Assembly (NCBI GenBank): GCA_900314555.1
Contig: OMVQ01000121.1
Coordinates: 1-64,000, forward strand
Direction of reading: 5' to 3'
DNA length: 64,000 nucleotides
Source: an uncultured Eubacteriales bacterium
Lineage (GTDB): Bacteria > Bacillota > Clostridia > Lachnospirales > Lachnospiraceae
In this document: positions 45,854-55,420 of the stretch, piece after piece
How positions within the stretch are numbered: the first letter of the stretch is position 1
Layout: the number at the start of each line of letters is the position of its first letter
Position numbers and translations under genes: made by a program
Notes under the pieces: generated by a model
The model's database searches: none
The model's input: the letters and a program-made list of their open reading frames with translations, nothing else
What the model was told of the DNA's origin: nothing

Positions 45854-47944
45854 TTATTCTCTTGGCAATGTTATTATTGCTGTAAATAAGTCGCCATTTA
45901 TATCAATATCAAAATATCCTTTCTGAAGCTCTACTAAGCTCTTTGCAATCGATAATCCAAGTCCGTTGCCACTTGTAGACCTTGATAAATCTCCTCTGAC
46001 AAATCTTTCCATAAGCTCATCTCCCGGAATATTTAATTTATATTTCGATATATTTTTAATGTATATTTTAACATATTTTTCTTCCTGTGACACATCAATA
46101 TATAATCTTGTTCCCTCTAATGCGTATTTACAAATATTAGTAAACAGATTCTCAATTACTCTCCACAGCAATCTTCCATCAGCCATTGCTTCATAACCTT
46201 TATCCGATTCATCGAACACAACCATTATATTCAATTGTTCGAATTTGTCCGTATATTCACCAACTGACTGACCGATAATCTCACAGACATTTATCTTATC
46301 TGGTTTAACCTCGATATTTCCTGTTGAAGCTTTAGAGGCTTCCACGATATCTTCTGTAAGTTTCTTAAGTCTTAATGACTGTTTATATGCAACACCTATA
46401 TATTCCCTGACTTTTTCATTCTGAATATCTTCTTTATTCATTAAATCAATATAATTAATTATAGATGTAAGAGGTGTCTTTATATCGTGCGAAACATTTG
46501 TTATTAATTCTGCTTTTAGCTGCTCACTCTTTACTTTTTCTGCCACTGCTTTCTCAAGCCCTGCTGAAATATCAGTAATATATTCATTACTTTCTCCAAA
46601 TAATCCGGGCATCGGCTTATTTAAGGCTGTATTTTCCGTATTACCATCGTGTACACTCTTTATTCTGTCTCTAAGCTCTATAAGAAGTGAAAATGCATAC
46701 ATAAGCAGGAAGAATTCCACGATTTTAAATATAAACCAGATGAACCAGATTATCATACTCTGTGCACTAATATTTATAATAGATAATACACACTCCCAGA
46801 AGATGCAGCCTCCTATGGTTATTATGGCTTTCCATTTCTTATCAAGATTTACAACTACATTTTTAACACATTTTTTGATAAATTTAATTATTTTACCGGT
46901 TATACTATTCTTAAATAATACCTTATTTTTTAACCTGGATAGAATACTAATGAATATATTAATCATAAATATATACCATACACTTCCTACAGCGATAAAA
47001 AATATTCCATCCATCATTCTTCCTAATTCATATGTTCCCGACTCAGATATTATAAGAGCAGCCATATAATGAGCTAAAAATGCTATAAGTATAATAACTT
47101 CTATAGGAATTGTATCAATCCAGTTTAATTCTAATTCGCCTTGTCCATTATAGCCTGCTACTACCATAATATACATAAATAGAATAACTGCTAATATACC
47201 TGATATAATTGTAGCATATTTTATTACATTATAATTCTTGGTAATTGTATCAAATACCTGATATTTTTTGTAAATTACATCTCCTTTTTCTAAATTTTTA
47301 TTAAGGTAATTTTCTATTGTAATATATTTCCAATCTCCAACTGTTAATGTTGTTGTACTTATTTTAACTATATCATCATCATCATCATTGACATTTGAAA
47401 TAATAATTTTATCATTATAGTACATTTTATATTTGTAATTAACATACTCATCATTCATTAAGTCGTTTACAACCTGAAGATATGAAGTTTCTTTACTTAC
47501 TTTTTCAATTGCATTATCATACTCTTCATCTATAGAATGTGGACCATCTGTCATATTATGAGCATTCGAACTAACATCTGTATTTTCATTATTATATGCT
47601 GTGGTTTCATTTTCACTATTATAATTATCATTATCGGTATTTCCAGCATCATCATAAGTATCATCTACAGTTTCATTATAATATCTGTAAATACCATCTT
47701 CATCGTAATATCCCATATACTGGTCCATTTCATCGCGTATATATCTATACAATCTGAATGAACTGTTTTCTACAATTGATTTCGCAAGTCTTGTTTTATT
47801 AAAATCAGGATTTTCTTTATTCTTAACACTGTCATTACTATATATATAATACATTCCACCAATTCCACCGATTGTTACTATCGATGTTACTAACAGTAGA
47901 AGCATTGCTATAGCTTTAACGAATCTATTATATAGTATCTTCAT
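45854..47944 (-). CDS. Multi-pass sensor histidine kinase
   Basis: 696 residues from the ATG at 47944 (GGAG six bases upstream; the earlier in-frame ATG is within the ribosome site). A first helix is at about 10-30, then an Asp/Asn-rich extracytoplasmic loop to about 230, then four or five more helices to about 425. DHp follows with the phospho-acceptor in LITNVSHDIKTPLTSI, and the HATPase_c domain has NLFTNICKYALEG and GNGLGLSIAKSL. The ATPase boxes are present, although the DxGxG box is weak (KNISKYKLNIPGDEL). It is a partner of the regulator upstream; a dispersed repeat separates the two genes. Confidence 0.9.
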   Translation of the reverse strand: MKILYNRFVKAIAMLLLLVTSIVTIGGIGGMYYIYSNDSVKNKENPDFNKTRLAKSIVENSSFRLYRYIRDEMDQYMGYYDEDGIYRYYNETVDDTYDDAGNTDNDNYNSENETTAYNNENTDVSSNAHNMTDGPHSIDEEYDNAIEKVSKETSYLQVVNDLMNDEYVNYKYKMYYNDKIIISNVNDDDDDIVKISTTTLTVGDWKYITIENYLNKNLEKGDVIYKKYQVFDTITKNYNVIKYATIISGILAVILFMYIMVVAGYNGQGELELNWIDTIPIEVIILIAFLAHYMAALIISESGTYELGRMMDGIFFIAVGSVWYIFMINIFISILSRLKNKVLFKNSITGKIIKFIKKCVKNVVVNLDKKWKAIITIGGCIFWECVLSIINISAQSMIIWFIWFIFKIVEFFLLMYAFSLLIELRDRIKSVHDGNTENTALNKPMPGLFGESNEYITDISAGLEKAVAEKVKSEQLKAELITNVSHDIKTPLTSIINYIDLMNKEDIQNEKVREYIGVAYKQSLRLKKLTEDIVEASKASTGNIEVKPDKINVCEIIGQSVGEYTDKFEQLNIMVVFDESDKGYEAMADGRLLWRVIENLFTNICKYALEGTRLYIDVSQEEKYVKIYIKNISKYKLNIPGDELMERFVRGDLSRSTSGNGLGLSIAKSLVELQKGYFDIDINGDLFTAIITLPRE

Positions 47945-47946
47945 AT

Positions 47947-48102
47947 TAATCTCCATTCCGCAGACGTACTCGTCGGAGGAATCGCGGGCAAAATTTCAGA
48001 TTTTGCCCTGCGATAATAGATATTGGTGACGTCTGCGCCACCAATATCTGTGTGAAAAATCAACATATCAATTTGATTTTTCACACTAATCTCCATTCCG
48101 CA
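47947..48102. repeat. Three-hairpin dispersed repeat, copy C, with 16-bp flanking duplication
   Basis: TAATCTCCATTCCGCA occurs at 47947-47962 and 48087-48102, exactly flanking a 124-base element. Inside, in order, are GCGGGCAAAAT/ATTTTGCCCTGCG, GATATTGGTG/CACCAATATC and GTGTGAAAAATC/GATTTTTCACAC hairpins. The third is nearly the same as in copies A and B; the first two keep their position but not their sequence. The duplicated bases are the ribosome site of the kinase gene. Confidence 0.88.
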
Positions 48103-48122
48103 TTGCATTGCCTTTTGCATTA

Positions 48123-48815
48123 TCATTCGACTTTGTATCCCTGTCCCCATATTACCTTTATATGTCTTGGTTCTGCAGGGTTTATCTCTATCTTTTCTCT
48201 TAAATGTCTTATATGAACGGCAACCGTACCGTCTGTACCATCTATGTCATATACCTGATTTTTCCAGACTGTATTATATATCTCCTTAGAAGAAAATACT
48301 TTGCCTGGATTACTCATAAGAAGTTTAAGTATCTCATATTCAATCGGTGTAAGTTTTACCGGCTGACCGTCTATCTCTACTTTCTTCATATCATCATCTA
48401 TTACAATTCCATTTACATTAATCTCTGATGTATTCTTTACTGCACTTCCAAGCATCATATATCTTCGTAAATTAGATTTGACTCTTGCAATAACCTCCAC
48501 AGGATTAAATGGCTTAGTAACATAATCATCTGCACCGACATTAAGTCCTAAAATCTTATCTGTATCCTCACTTTTGGCACTGAGGAAGATTACCGGTGCA
48601 TTCGAGATTTTTCTAATCTCATTGATTGCCTGTATTCCGTCCATAACGGGCATCATAATATCTAATAAAATAATATGTATATCTTCGGTCTTAACAATGT
48701 CTACCGCCTCTCTCCCGTTATAAGCTTTATAAATTTTTAAATCTTCTGAAGCAAGATATATCTCTAAAGCATTCACAATATCTACTTCATCATCGCATAT
48801 CAAAACATTGTACAT
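48123..48815 (-). CDS. OmpR/PhoB-family response regulator
   Basis: 230 residues. The receiver has ICDDEVDIV, the phospho-acceptor in IILLDIMMPVMDG and DYVTKPFNP. The winged-helix domain has VFSSKEIYNTVWKN and ends VIWGQGYKVE. It is the first gene of the regulator-kinase-ABC transporter operon, with its own promoter at 48863-48891. It most likely controls the transporter genes of this operon. Confidence 0.95.
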   Translation of the reverse strand: MYNVLICDDEVDIVNALEIYLASEDLKIYKAYNGREAVDIVKTEDIHIILLDIMMPVMDGIQAINEIRKISNAPVIFLSAKSEDTDKILGLNVGADDYVTKPFNPVEVIARVKSNLRRYMMLGSAVKNTSEINVNGIVIDDDMKKVEIDGQPVKLTPIEYEILKLLMSNPGKVFSSKEIYNTVWKNQVYDIDGTDGTVAVHIRHLREKIEINPAEPRHIKVIWGQGYKVE

Positions 48816-48862
48816 TTTCTTATTAGCCTTTCTCTTTTCTTTTTCTCTTTCCTTATGTACTG

Positions 48863-48891
48863 TATTATATAGGTTAATTTATTAATAAACA
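48863..48891 (-). promoter_or_regulatory. Predicted promoter of the regulator-kinase-ABC operon
   Basis: TTGTTT and TATAAT on the minus strand are separated by 17 bases, with a predicted start near 48856, about 40 bases before the ATG. Confidence 0.65.
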
Positions 48892-48949
48892 ACTACATAA
48901 ATCTTTAAGATTTTCTTAAGATAAATATTAAAACATTATGGCAAGACTG

Positions 48950-49004
48950 TTCGTCTATTATACTCACACGATACTTCATAAATTGAGTATGTATAATAGC
49001 CGAA
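48950..49004 (-). terminator. Inverted repeat after the rubrerythrin-like gene
   Basis: TTCG-CTATTATA at the left pairs with TATAATAG-CGAA at the right, with an inner CTCA/TGAG pairing. There is no clear T-run on the minus strand, so termination is likely but not certain. Confidence 0.5.
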
Positions 49005-49015
49005 TAGATATAGTT

Positions 49016-49549
49016 TCATCTAACCCTGAAATTACCTCTGCCGCCTCCACACACAGGACATATATTCGGTGCATTCCTATCTGTCTTATTATATCCACAC
49101 ACCATACATTCCCATTTTTCTTCGCCATCTCTTCTATAGAATCTATCGTTAATCATACTTTCTGATAGTTCACTAAATTTCTCTGCCATACCTGTTTCTA
49201 TATTCATGACATTTTCAAATACATCGGCTATTTCATCTAATCCATCATTAACTGCATCATCAGAATAACCTTTATACATATCGTTCCTGCCCTCCATATC
49301 CGCAAATATCTGAGCGACAGTATTTAAGTTCTCTCTTGTCTCATTAACTCCTCCATTAATAATTCGATAGCCTGCCATTGCAAGTTCTTCTAATCTGTCG
49401 GCATTTTCATTAAAAATATCTGCAATATATCTATAGCCCTCTTTTTCTGCCTGTCTGCCATAGATCCTTAATCTGATAGATAACTTTGCTTTCTCACATA
49501 TATCTTTATCAATATTTTCTTCTGTCTTAGTTCCCCTTATATCTAACAT
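49016..49549 (-). CDS. Rubrerythrin-like protein with altered diiron site and intact rubredoxin-like tail
   Basis: 177 residues. The helical N-terminal 135 residues follow the rubrerythrin pattern (AKLSIRLRIYGRQAEKEGYRYIADIFNENADRLEEL, then GLDEIADVFENVMNIETGMAEKF). However, the EKEH and IExxHxxRY segments, where the histidine ligands normally sit, read DRLEELAM and IETGMAEKF. The C-terminus has WECMVCGYNKTD and ICPVCGGGRG, an intact CxxC pair for an Fe(SCys)4 or zinc site. Rubrerythrins reduce peroxide in anaerobes. Peroxidase activity is doubtful here, and an electron-transfer or redox-sensing role is possible. Confidence 0.75.
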   Translation of the reverse strand: MLDIRGTKTEENIDKDICEKAKLSIRLRIYGRQAEKEGYRYIADIFNENADRLEELAMAGYRIINGGVNETRENLNTVAQIFADMEGRNDMYKGYSDDAVNDGLDEIADVFENVMNIETGMAEKFSELSESMINDRFYRRDGEEKWECMVCGYNKTDRNAPNICPVCGGGRGNFRVR

Positions 49550-49641
49550 ATCTTTTACTATATGAAAATGCTTATATGATTTTCATATCCTCCATATTTT
49601 CTCAAATATTCATTAATGTATATGCACTATTCAATCAAAAA

Positions 49642-49722
49642 ATGCGGTCACATTATATCAATCTTAATCGTATTATCTATGTACCATTTAATACGACTTT
49701 AACTGATATAATGTAACCGCAT
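49642..49722 (-). terminator. Terminator after the cytidylate-kinase-like gene
   Basis: ATGCGGT.ACATTATATCA pairs with TGATATAATGT.ACCGCAT over about 18 bp, followed on the minus strand by six T. Confidence 0.85.
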
Positions 49723-49825
49723 CTAATTTAAGTTCATTTCTGACTAAATCTGATTTATAATTGAAACATACTTTTTAGGTAATTTAGAATTTATATGTTA
49801 CTTTCTGTTACCATACAAGTATTAA

Positions 49826-50449
49826 TTACAGATTAAATCTTATCTTCATATAGTTCTTAACTATTTCCACACCTTTTTCAAAAGAAATCTCTTCCGTATT
49901 AAGGCATAAGTCATAGTTTCTCGCATCGTTCCAATCTTTACCGGTATAATGCTTATAATAATCTGAACGATATTTATCTGTCTTAAGTATGAACTGTTCA
50001 ATCTCTTTACGTGACATTGACGACATATCTTCAACTACATCTATACAATGTTCCATTGGAGCATGAACAAAGATTCTTACTATATTAGGCTGATCTTTTA
50101 AAATATAATCTGCACACCTTCCAATTACAACATAAGATTCTTTCTGTGCTAACTCTTTTAATACCTTTGCCTGATAATTGAATAAATTATCATTTGAAAC
50201 GAATTTATCACTATCTGGTGGTATTAGTTCACCTTTATATACATTCTTAGCTACCTTGTATAAGATGCTGCCCTTTAATTTCTCATCAGCTCTTGCAAAT
50301 AATTCCTCGTTTATTCCACTGTCATCTGAAGCTAATCTTAAGATTTCCCTGTCATAGAAGTTAATTCCTAATTCTTTAGCTAACATCTTACCTATGGTTC
50401 TTCCTCCACTACCATATCCCCTGGCAATTGTAATAACATATTTCTCCAT
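49826..50449 (-). CDS. Cytidylate kinase-like protein
   Basis: 207 residues from the ATG at 50449; the in-frame ATG at 50464 belongs to the ribosome site ATGGAGG. The start YVITIARGYGSGGRTIGKMLAKEL is a P-loop-like motif of the cytidylate_kinase2 family (GSGGR), followed by FYDREILRLAS and VVIGRCADYIL. Members are widespread in gut Clostridia, and their substrate is not firmly known. True Cmk is usually longer and has a different NMP-binding insert. It follows livF by 39 bases with no terminator between, so it may be co-transcribed with the liv operon. Confidence 0.82.
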   Translation of the reverse strand: MEKYVITIARGYGSGGRTIGKMLAKELGINFYDREILRLASDDSGINEELFARADEKLKGSILYKVAKNVYKGELIPPDSDKFVSNDNLFNYQAKVLKELAQKESYVVIGRCADYILKDQPNIVRIFVHAPMEHCIDVVEDMSSMSRKEIEQFILKTDKYRSDYYKHYTGKDWNDARNYDLCLNTEEISFEKGVEIVKNYMKIRFNL

Positions 50450-50488
50450 AGAAAAACCCTCCATTCCGAAATGCCTTTTAACAACTTA

Positions 50489-51193
50489 TTATTCGCCTAA
50501 GTATGCTTTCTTAATCTTATCATCATTAATTAAGTCACTTGCCTTACCTGTAAGAGCAATCTTTCCTGTCTCAAGAACATATGCTCTGTCAGATATTGAC
50601 AATGCTTTCTTAGCATTCTGCTCAACTAATAATACTGTTGTTCCACTCGCACTTATTTTCTTTATTATATCAAAAACTTCGTTAACAAACAATGGTGAAA
50701 GTCCCATTGATGGTTCATCCATAAGAATAATTCTTGGTTTAGACATTAATGCTCTTCCCATTGCAAGCATCTGCTGTTCACCACCACTAAGTGTTCCCGC
50801 CGTCTGCTTCTTTCTCTCTTCAAGACGTGGGAATCTTTCATATACCATCTCCAATGTCTTTGCAATTTCATTTTTATCTTTTCTGGTATATGCACCTAAC
50901 ATAAGATTATCATATACTGATAAATCAGCAAAGACTCTTCTTCCCTCTGGTACATGTGCCATTCCTAATTTAACAATTTCATGAGCAGGTGTGGTTGTAA
51001 GCTCTTTTCCCTCGAACATTACCGAACCTGACTTAGGCTTTAATAATCCGGTAATTGTATGAAGAATTGTAGTTTTACCGGCACCATTTGCGCCGATAAG
51101 TGATACTACTTCACCTTCATTGACTTCAAATGATACACCTTTAATGGCATTAATCATTCCATATGATACATATAAGTCTTCTATCTTTAACAT
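50489..51193 (-). CDS. livF: Branched-chain amino acid ABC transporter ATPase LivF
   Basis: 234 residues. Walker A is LIGANGAGKTTIL, the signature LSGGEQQMLAMGRAL, Walker B IILMDEPSMGLSP and the H-loop LLVEQNA, the typical LivF variant. MLKIEDLYVSYG at the start and TGKASDLINDDKIKKAYLGE at the end match the family. It is the last of five contiguous liv genes. Confidence 0.96.
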   Translation of the reverse strand: MLKIEDLYVSYGMINAIKGVSFEVNEGEVVSLIGANGAGKTTILHTITGLLKPKSGSVMFEGKELTTTPAHEIVKLGMAHVPEGRRVFADLSVYDNLMLGAYTRKDKNEIAKTLEMVYERFPRLEERKKQTAGTLSGGEQQMLAMGRALMSKPRIILMDEPSMGLSPLFVNEVFDIIKKISASGTTVLLVEQNAKKALSISDRAYVLETGKIALTGKASDLINDDKIKKAYLGE

Positions 51194-51208
51194 CGAAACA
51201 CCGCCTCT

Positions 51209-52012
51209 CTATTCACCTAAATATGCCGTAACAACTTCCGGTTTATTTAATACAACTTCCGGCTTACCATGTGCAAGCTCTGTACCAAAGTTAAGTACCA
51301 TTATCTCTTCACATATACCTGAAACGAGTTTCATATCATGCTCAATAAGAAGAATAGTAACACCATATTCTTTTCTTACAAACTGGATAGTCTCCATTAA
51401 TTCTGCTGTTTCATTAGGGTTCATACCTGCTGCTGGCTCATCTAGTAATAAGAGTTTTGGTTCTGTAGCTAATGCTCTTGCTATCTCTAACTTTCTCTGT
51501 TTACCATATGGAAGATTGCTTGCTAACGTATTTATATCTTCATCTAAATCAAATACCCTGAGCAATTCCATAGCTTTTTCATTCATTTCCTTCTCTTCTT
51601 TAAAGAATCTTGGAAATCTTAATATGCCTTCAGCAACTGTATATTTCTGTTTATTGTTAAGACCTAATTTAACATTATCAATTATGGACATATTATCGAA
51701 CAATCTGATATTCTGGAAAGTTCTTGCAATTCCTTTGCGATTTATATTCATAGGTGATAAACCATCGATTTTCTCACCATCTAATTTAATATATCCAGAT
51801 GTTGGTTTATATACACCTGTAAGCATATTAAATACTGTGGTTTTACCGGCACCATTTGGTCCTATAAGTCCATATAACTGACCTCTTTTAATATTCAAAT
51901 TTAAATCATCTACAGCCTTAAGTCCACCAAATGCTATACTTAAATTCTTAACTTCTAACAGTATATCATTATTATTTTCCTTATTAGCTGTCTTAGTATT
52001 CATATCTTTCAT
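51209..52012 (-). CDS. livG: Branched-chain amino acid ABC transporter ATPase LivG
   Basis: 267 residues from the ATG at 52012, after GGAATGGAGATTA; the earlier in-frame ATG lies in that ribosome site. Walker A is LIGPNGAGKTTVFN, the signature LPYGKQRKLEIARAL (LivG form), Walker B LLLLDEPAAGMNP and the H-loop LLIEHDM. It ends KPEVVTAYLGE. The N-terminal 18 residues are an Asn/Lys-rich extension not needed for the fold. Confidence 0.96.
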   Translation of the reverse strand: MKDMNTKTANKENNNDILLEVKNLSIAFGGLKAVDDLNLNIKRGQLYGLIGPNGAGKTTVFNMLTGVYKPTSGYIKLDGEKIDGLSPMNINRKGIARTFQNIRLFDNMSIIDNVKLGLNNKQKYTVAEGILRFPRFFKEEKEMNEKAMELLRVFDLDEDINTLASNLPYGKQRKLEIARALATEPKLLLLDEPAAGMNPNETAELMETIQFVRKEYGVTILLIEHDMKLVSGICEEIMVLNFGTELAHGKPEVVLNKPEVVTAYLGE

Positions 52013-52074
52013 ACTAATCTCCATTCCTGAGCGACCTGTTTATATCTATTTTATTTTTTAGTTTAGCAGAATCC

Positions 52075-53145
52075 TTAGGCATCTTTTGATACCTTATTCT
52101 TCTTAAATAACTTAGATACAATACGTTCTCTCATATATATACATTTCTCGTTATTTGTTAATATCATCATTGCTATAAGAATTATCGCATATGCAATCAT
52201 TCTGTAGCTATAAAAATCTCTAAGTAATTCAGGTAATGCATACAGAATAATTGTAGCAATTATTGAACCTCTTATACTTCCTAAGCCACCTAATACTACA
52301 AATACCAATATTAAAATTGATACGTTGAAATTGAATTTTGATGAATCAAGTGTCTGATAATGAGAAAACATTGTTCCTGACATTCCTGCGAAGAATGCAG
52401 ATACAAAGAATACTATTAACTTATATTTATTAATATTAATACCAATTGATTCAGCAGCAATGCTGTTATCTCTAACCGCTTTAAATGCTCTTCCTGCTCT
52501 TGAATCAATAAGGTTATACATAACCACAACAGTTATAAGTACAAGTACAACTGAAGAAATAAGTGTTGCTGTCTTTGGAACATCACTCACCGGCATTGCG
52601 CCTTTTAATATTTCGACCTTACTGTCTAAGTCATATTTCTGTGGATTTACAGGCTGTGAGAACGAAAAATGTAATCCGTTCTTATCTTTGATAAGATAAC
52701 AGTTCTGGATTAATTTATATGTAATCTCACCAAATGCCAATGTAACGATTGCAAGGTAGTCACCTCTTAATCTTAAAACTGAGAAACCAATTATTACACC
52801 GAATAATCCTGCACATATTCCACCAATTAAAAGTGCAAGTGCATATCTTTCGAAATCTGATTTAATAACTTCTTTAGTTAATATAGAAAATATTGCACCT
52901 GAATAAGCTCCTACACACATAAATCCTGCATGACCTAAGCTAAGTTCACCAAGAATACCAACTGTTAAGTTAAGTGATATTGCAAGTATTATATAATAAC
53001 ACATTGGTATTAAAAGTCCTTCAAACAGACTTCCCATTACACCATTCATTACCATTATATTACAGATAACAAAGAATATTATAACCATTGTAAGTGTAAC
53101 TAAGCACTGTTTTGTAGACGTTTTTACTTTGTTAGATTTATTCAT
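52075..53145 (-). CDS. livM: Branched-chain amino acid ABC transporter permease LivM
   Basis: 356 residues with eight to ten hydrophobic segments. The family motifs are SLGHAGFMCVGAYSGA and, near the end, the EAA-like loop AVRDNSIAAESIGININKYKLIVFFVSAFFAG followed by LGGLGSIRGSIIATIIL. It pairs with LivH to form the membrane channel. It is 10 bases after livH. Confidence 0.95.
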   Translation of the reverse strand: MNKSNKVKTSTKQCLVTLTMVIIFFVICNIMVMNGVMGSLFEGLLIPMCYYIILAISLNLTVGILGELSLGHAGFMCVGAYSGAIFSILTKEVIKSDFERYALALLIGGICAGLFGVIIGFSVLRLRGDYLAIVTLAFGEITYKLIQNCYLIKDKNGLHFSFSQPVNPQKYDLDSKVEILKGAMPVSDVPKTATLISSVVLVLITVVVMYNLIDSRAGRAFKAVRDNSIAAESIGININKYKLIVFFVSAFFAGMSGTMFSHYQTLDSSKFNFNVSILILVFVVLGGLGSIRGSIIATIILYALPELLRDFYSYRMIAYAIILIAMMILTNNEKCIYMRERIVSKLFKKNKVSKDA

Positions 53146-53155
53146 ACTTAATCAC

Positions 53156-54037
53156 CTACACTTTCTCGTTTATCTTTTTACCAAGAAGTCCTGTTGGCTT
53201 CAGGATAAGTACTATAATTAACGAAGCGAAAACTATCGCATCTGCAACCTGTGTTGATATGTATGCCTTACTTAAATTCTCTATGATTCCAAGTAAAATG
53301 CCACCTATCATTGCGCCCGGTATACTTCCGATACCACCAAATACTGCTGCAATAAATGCTTTAATACCCGGCATTGAACCTGTGTATGGGCTTACCTGTG
53401 TAAATGTTGAACAAAGCAAGATACCTGCTACTGCTGCAAGTCCTGAACCAATTGCAAAAACAATCGATATTGTCTTGTTAACATTTATACCCATAAGCTG
53501 TGCAGCACCTTTATCTTCTGATACTGCCTGCATAGCCATACCAGCTTTAGTCTTGTTAATAAATAACGTAAGTGCAACCATTATAACAACTGTTACTATA
53601 ATTGTTACAACTGCTTCACCTGATATTTTCAACTGTGAATTAATTTCTATAGTCTTAAGTGAGACAACTGACTTGAATGTTCTTGCATTTGAACCTAATA
53701 TATTTAATGCAAGATTCTGTAATAAATAACTTACACCGATTGCTGTAATTAATACTGACAATGATGAAGCATTTCTTAAAGGTTTGTATGCCACTCTTTC
53801 AATTACCACACCTAATACTGTACAAACTACTATACCGATAATAATTGATAACCATACCGGACAATTCAAAGAAGATATTGATAAAAATACTGCATATCCG
53901 CCAACCATAATAACATCACCATGTGCGAAATTAAGCATTTTTGCTATACCATATACCATTGTATATCCAAGAGCTATCAGAGCATAAATACTGCCTAAGC
54001 TGATACCACTAATTAAATAGGATATAAAACTATTCAT
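53156..54037 (-). CDS. livH: Branched-chain amino acid ABC transporter permease LivH
   Basis: 293 residues with about eight transmembrane helices. MVYGIAKMLNFAHGDVIMVGGY, the EAA-like loop AVSEDKGAAQLMGINVNKT and VFGGIGSIPGAMIGGILLG match LivH. It starts 107 bases after livJ; the gap contains a hairpin that probably lowers permease expression relative to the binding protein. Confidence 0.95.
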   Translation of the reverse strand: MNSFISYLISGISLGSIYALIALGYTMVYGIAKMLNFAHGDVIMVGGYAVFLSISSLNCPVWLSIIIGIVVCTVLGVVIERVAYKPLRNASSLSVLITAIGVSYLLQNLALNILGSNARTFKSVVSLKTIEINSQLKISGEAVVTIIVTVVIMVALTLFINKTKAGMAMQAVSEDKGAAQLMGINVNKTISIVFAIGSGLAAVAGILLCSTFTQVSPYTGSMPGIKAFIAAVFGGIGSIPGAMIGGILLGIIENLSKAYISTQVADAIVFASLIIVLILKPTGLLGKKINEKV

Positions 54038-54078
54038 TTTAAATCATTCCCTTCTGCATCAACGTATAAATAGATTAA

Positions 54079-54120
54079 AAGCTGTTGCCATAAGTAAGTC
54101 CTTTCTTACAACAACAGCTT
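54079..54120 (-). terminator. Hairpin between livJ and livH, likely partial terminator
   Basis: AAGCTGTTG pairs with CAACAGCTT, with an inner TAAG/CTTA pairing. On the minus strand it is followed by TTTTAATCT, a short T-run. Placed after the binding-protein gene, it suits partial termination or 3' protection that gives an excess of binding protein. Confidence 0.75.
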
Positions 54121-54144
54121 ATATTTAATTCATACTTATTAAAA

Positions 54145-55308
54145 TTAATCTAATGCTTTGTATGAACCATCTTCAATAACCATACCTTTTGGCTCTTTTG
54201 TTGGTTCACCATCTGCTGACCATGTGATATTACCTGTAACACCTTCAACTTCAATCTTAGTCATTGCTGATGTAAGTTTATCACAAAGATCTGAAATACT
54301 AATTGTTCCATCATCAACACCTGCTTCTTCAAGTGCTGCTTTTACTGCATATACTGCATCATATGCATCTGCTGCGAACTGAACAGGAGTCTCATTATTA
54401 TATTTCTCTTTATATGCACTAACAAATGCCTGTGTCTTTTCATCTTTAGCATCTGGTGCAAATGGTGTTAATAACATAACTCCGTTTGCTAATGCAACAT
54501 CTGTATCCAACTGATTAATAAGTCCGTCAAGACCATCGCAACCAAAGTATTTAACTTTTAATCCTGCTTTATCAGCCTGTGATAAAATCTTAGCAGCCTG
54601 CTGATAGTAGATTGGTAAGAATACTAAGTCAGCTCCACTTTCCTGAATCTTCTGAATCTGTACAGAGAAGTCTGTATTTGTATCCTTAGTAAATGCCTGT
54701 TCTGTAACTACTTCTAAGTTCTGGTTCTTTGCTTCTGAAACGAATTTCTCATAGATACCTGTTGAGTAAACATCTGAACTATCATAGATAATTGCTATCT
54801 TCTGACCGATTTTGTTCTTTGATATGTACTGTGCTGAAGCAACACCCTGGTTAGGATCGTTGAAACATACTCTGAATACATTATCATATTTAACGCAATC
54901 AGCAGCAGAACCTGATGGTGTTAACTGGAACATCTTATCTGCCTGTGTCTTTTCAGAAACAGCTATTGAACAACCACTTGTAGTTGCACCGATTATAACT
55001 TTTGCTCCTGAGTCTTTAACTTTATTATAAGCATTAACAGCTTTCTCACTGTCACACTCATCATCCTGGAATGTAAATTTTAATTTCATACCATTTACAC
55101 CACCAGCTTCGTTAATCTCATCAACAGCTAACTGTGCTCCGTTCTTTACTGCCTGACCATATATGGCAGCCTCGCCTGTTATTGGTCCGATACCACCAAG
55201 AACTAATGTGTCTTTACTTCCTTTGTTCTCTGCACTTGAACCACAGCCTGTAAACATTGACATTGCTAAAACTGTAGCCATGGAAAGAGCTAAAATTTTT
55301 TTCTTCAT
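54145..55308 (-). CDS. livJ: Branched-chain amino acid-binding lipoprotein LivJ/LivK
   Basis: 387 residues. The signal peptide MKKKILALSMATVLAMSMF ends in the lipobox FTGC, with the lipidated cysteine at about 22, so it is anchored outside the membrane. The mature part is a periplasmic-binding fold type I protein: LGGIGPITGEAAIYGQAVKNGAQLAVDEIN, IGATTSGCSIAVSE, IAIIYDSSDVYSTGIYEKF. It captures Leu/Ile/Val or related amino acids for LivHMGF. A good promoter precedes it. Confidence 0.95.
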   Translation of the reverse strand: MKKKILALSMATVLAMSMFTGCGSSAENKGSKDTLVLGGIGPITGEAAIYGQAVKNGAQLAVDEINEAGGVNGMKLKFTFQDDECDSEKAVNAYNKVKDSGAKVIIGATTSGCSIAVSEKTQADKMFQLTPSGSAADCVKYDNVFRVCFNDPNQGVASAQYISKNKIGQKIAIIYDSSDVYSTGIYEKFVSEAKNQNLEVVTEQAFTKDTNTDFSVQIQKIQESGADLVFLPIYYQQAAKILSQADKAGLKVKYFGCDGLDGLINQLDTDVALANGVMLLTPFAPDAKDEKTQAFVSAYKEKYNNETPVQFAADAYDAVYAVKAALEEAGVDDGTISISDLCDKLTSAMTKIEVEGVTGNITWSADGEPTKEPKGMVIEDGSYKALD

Positions 55309-55356
55309 ATTTTTTCCTCCATTCCAAATATAAAATATGTTTTAAACATAGACCTT

Positions 55357-55385
55357 AGTTTACTATCACTTTTTTTATTTGTCAA
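55357..55385 (-). promoter_or_regulatory. Predicted promoter of the liv operon
   Basis: TTGACA and TAAACT on the minus strand are separated by 17 bases, with a start near 55350 and about 40 bases of leader. Confidence 0.65.
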
Positions 55386-55420
55386 TGTTTTTACTGTGTT
55401 TTACAATACATTAAATTATA

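Noticed and set aside
47941..48150. 69-codon ORF between regulator and kinase
   Set aside because: It reads through repeat copy C and the end of the regulator gene in another frame; no ribosome site.
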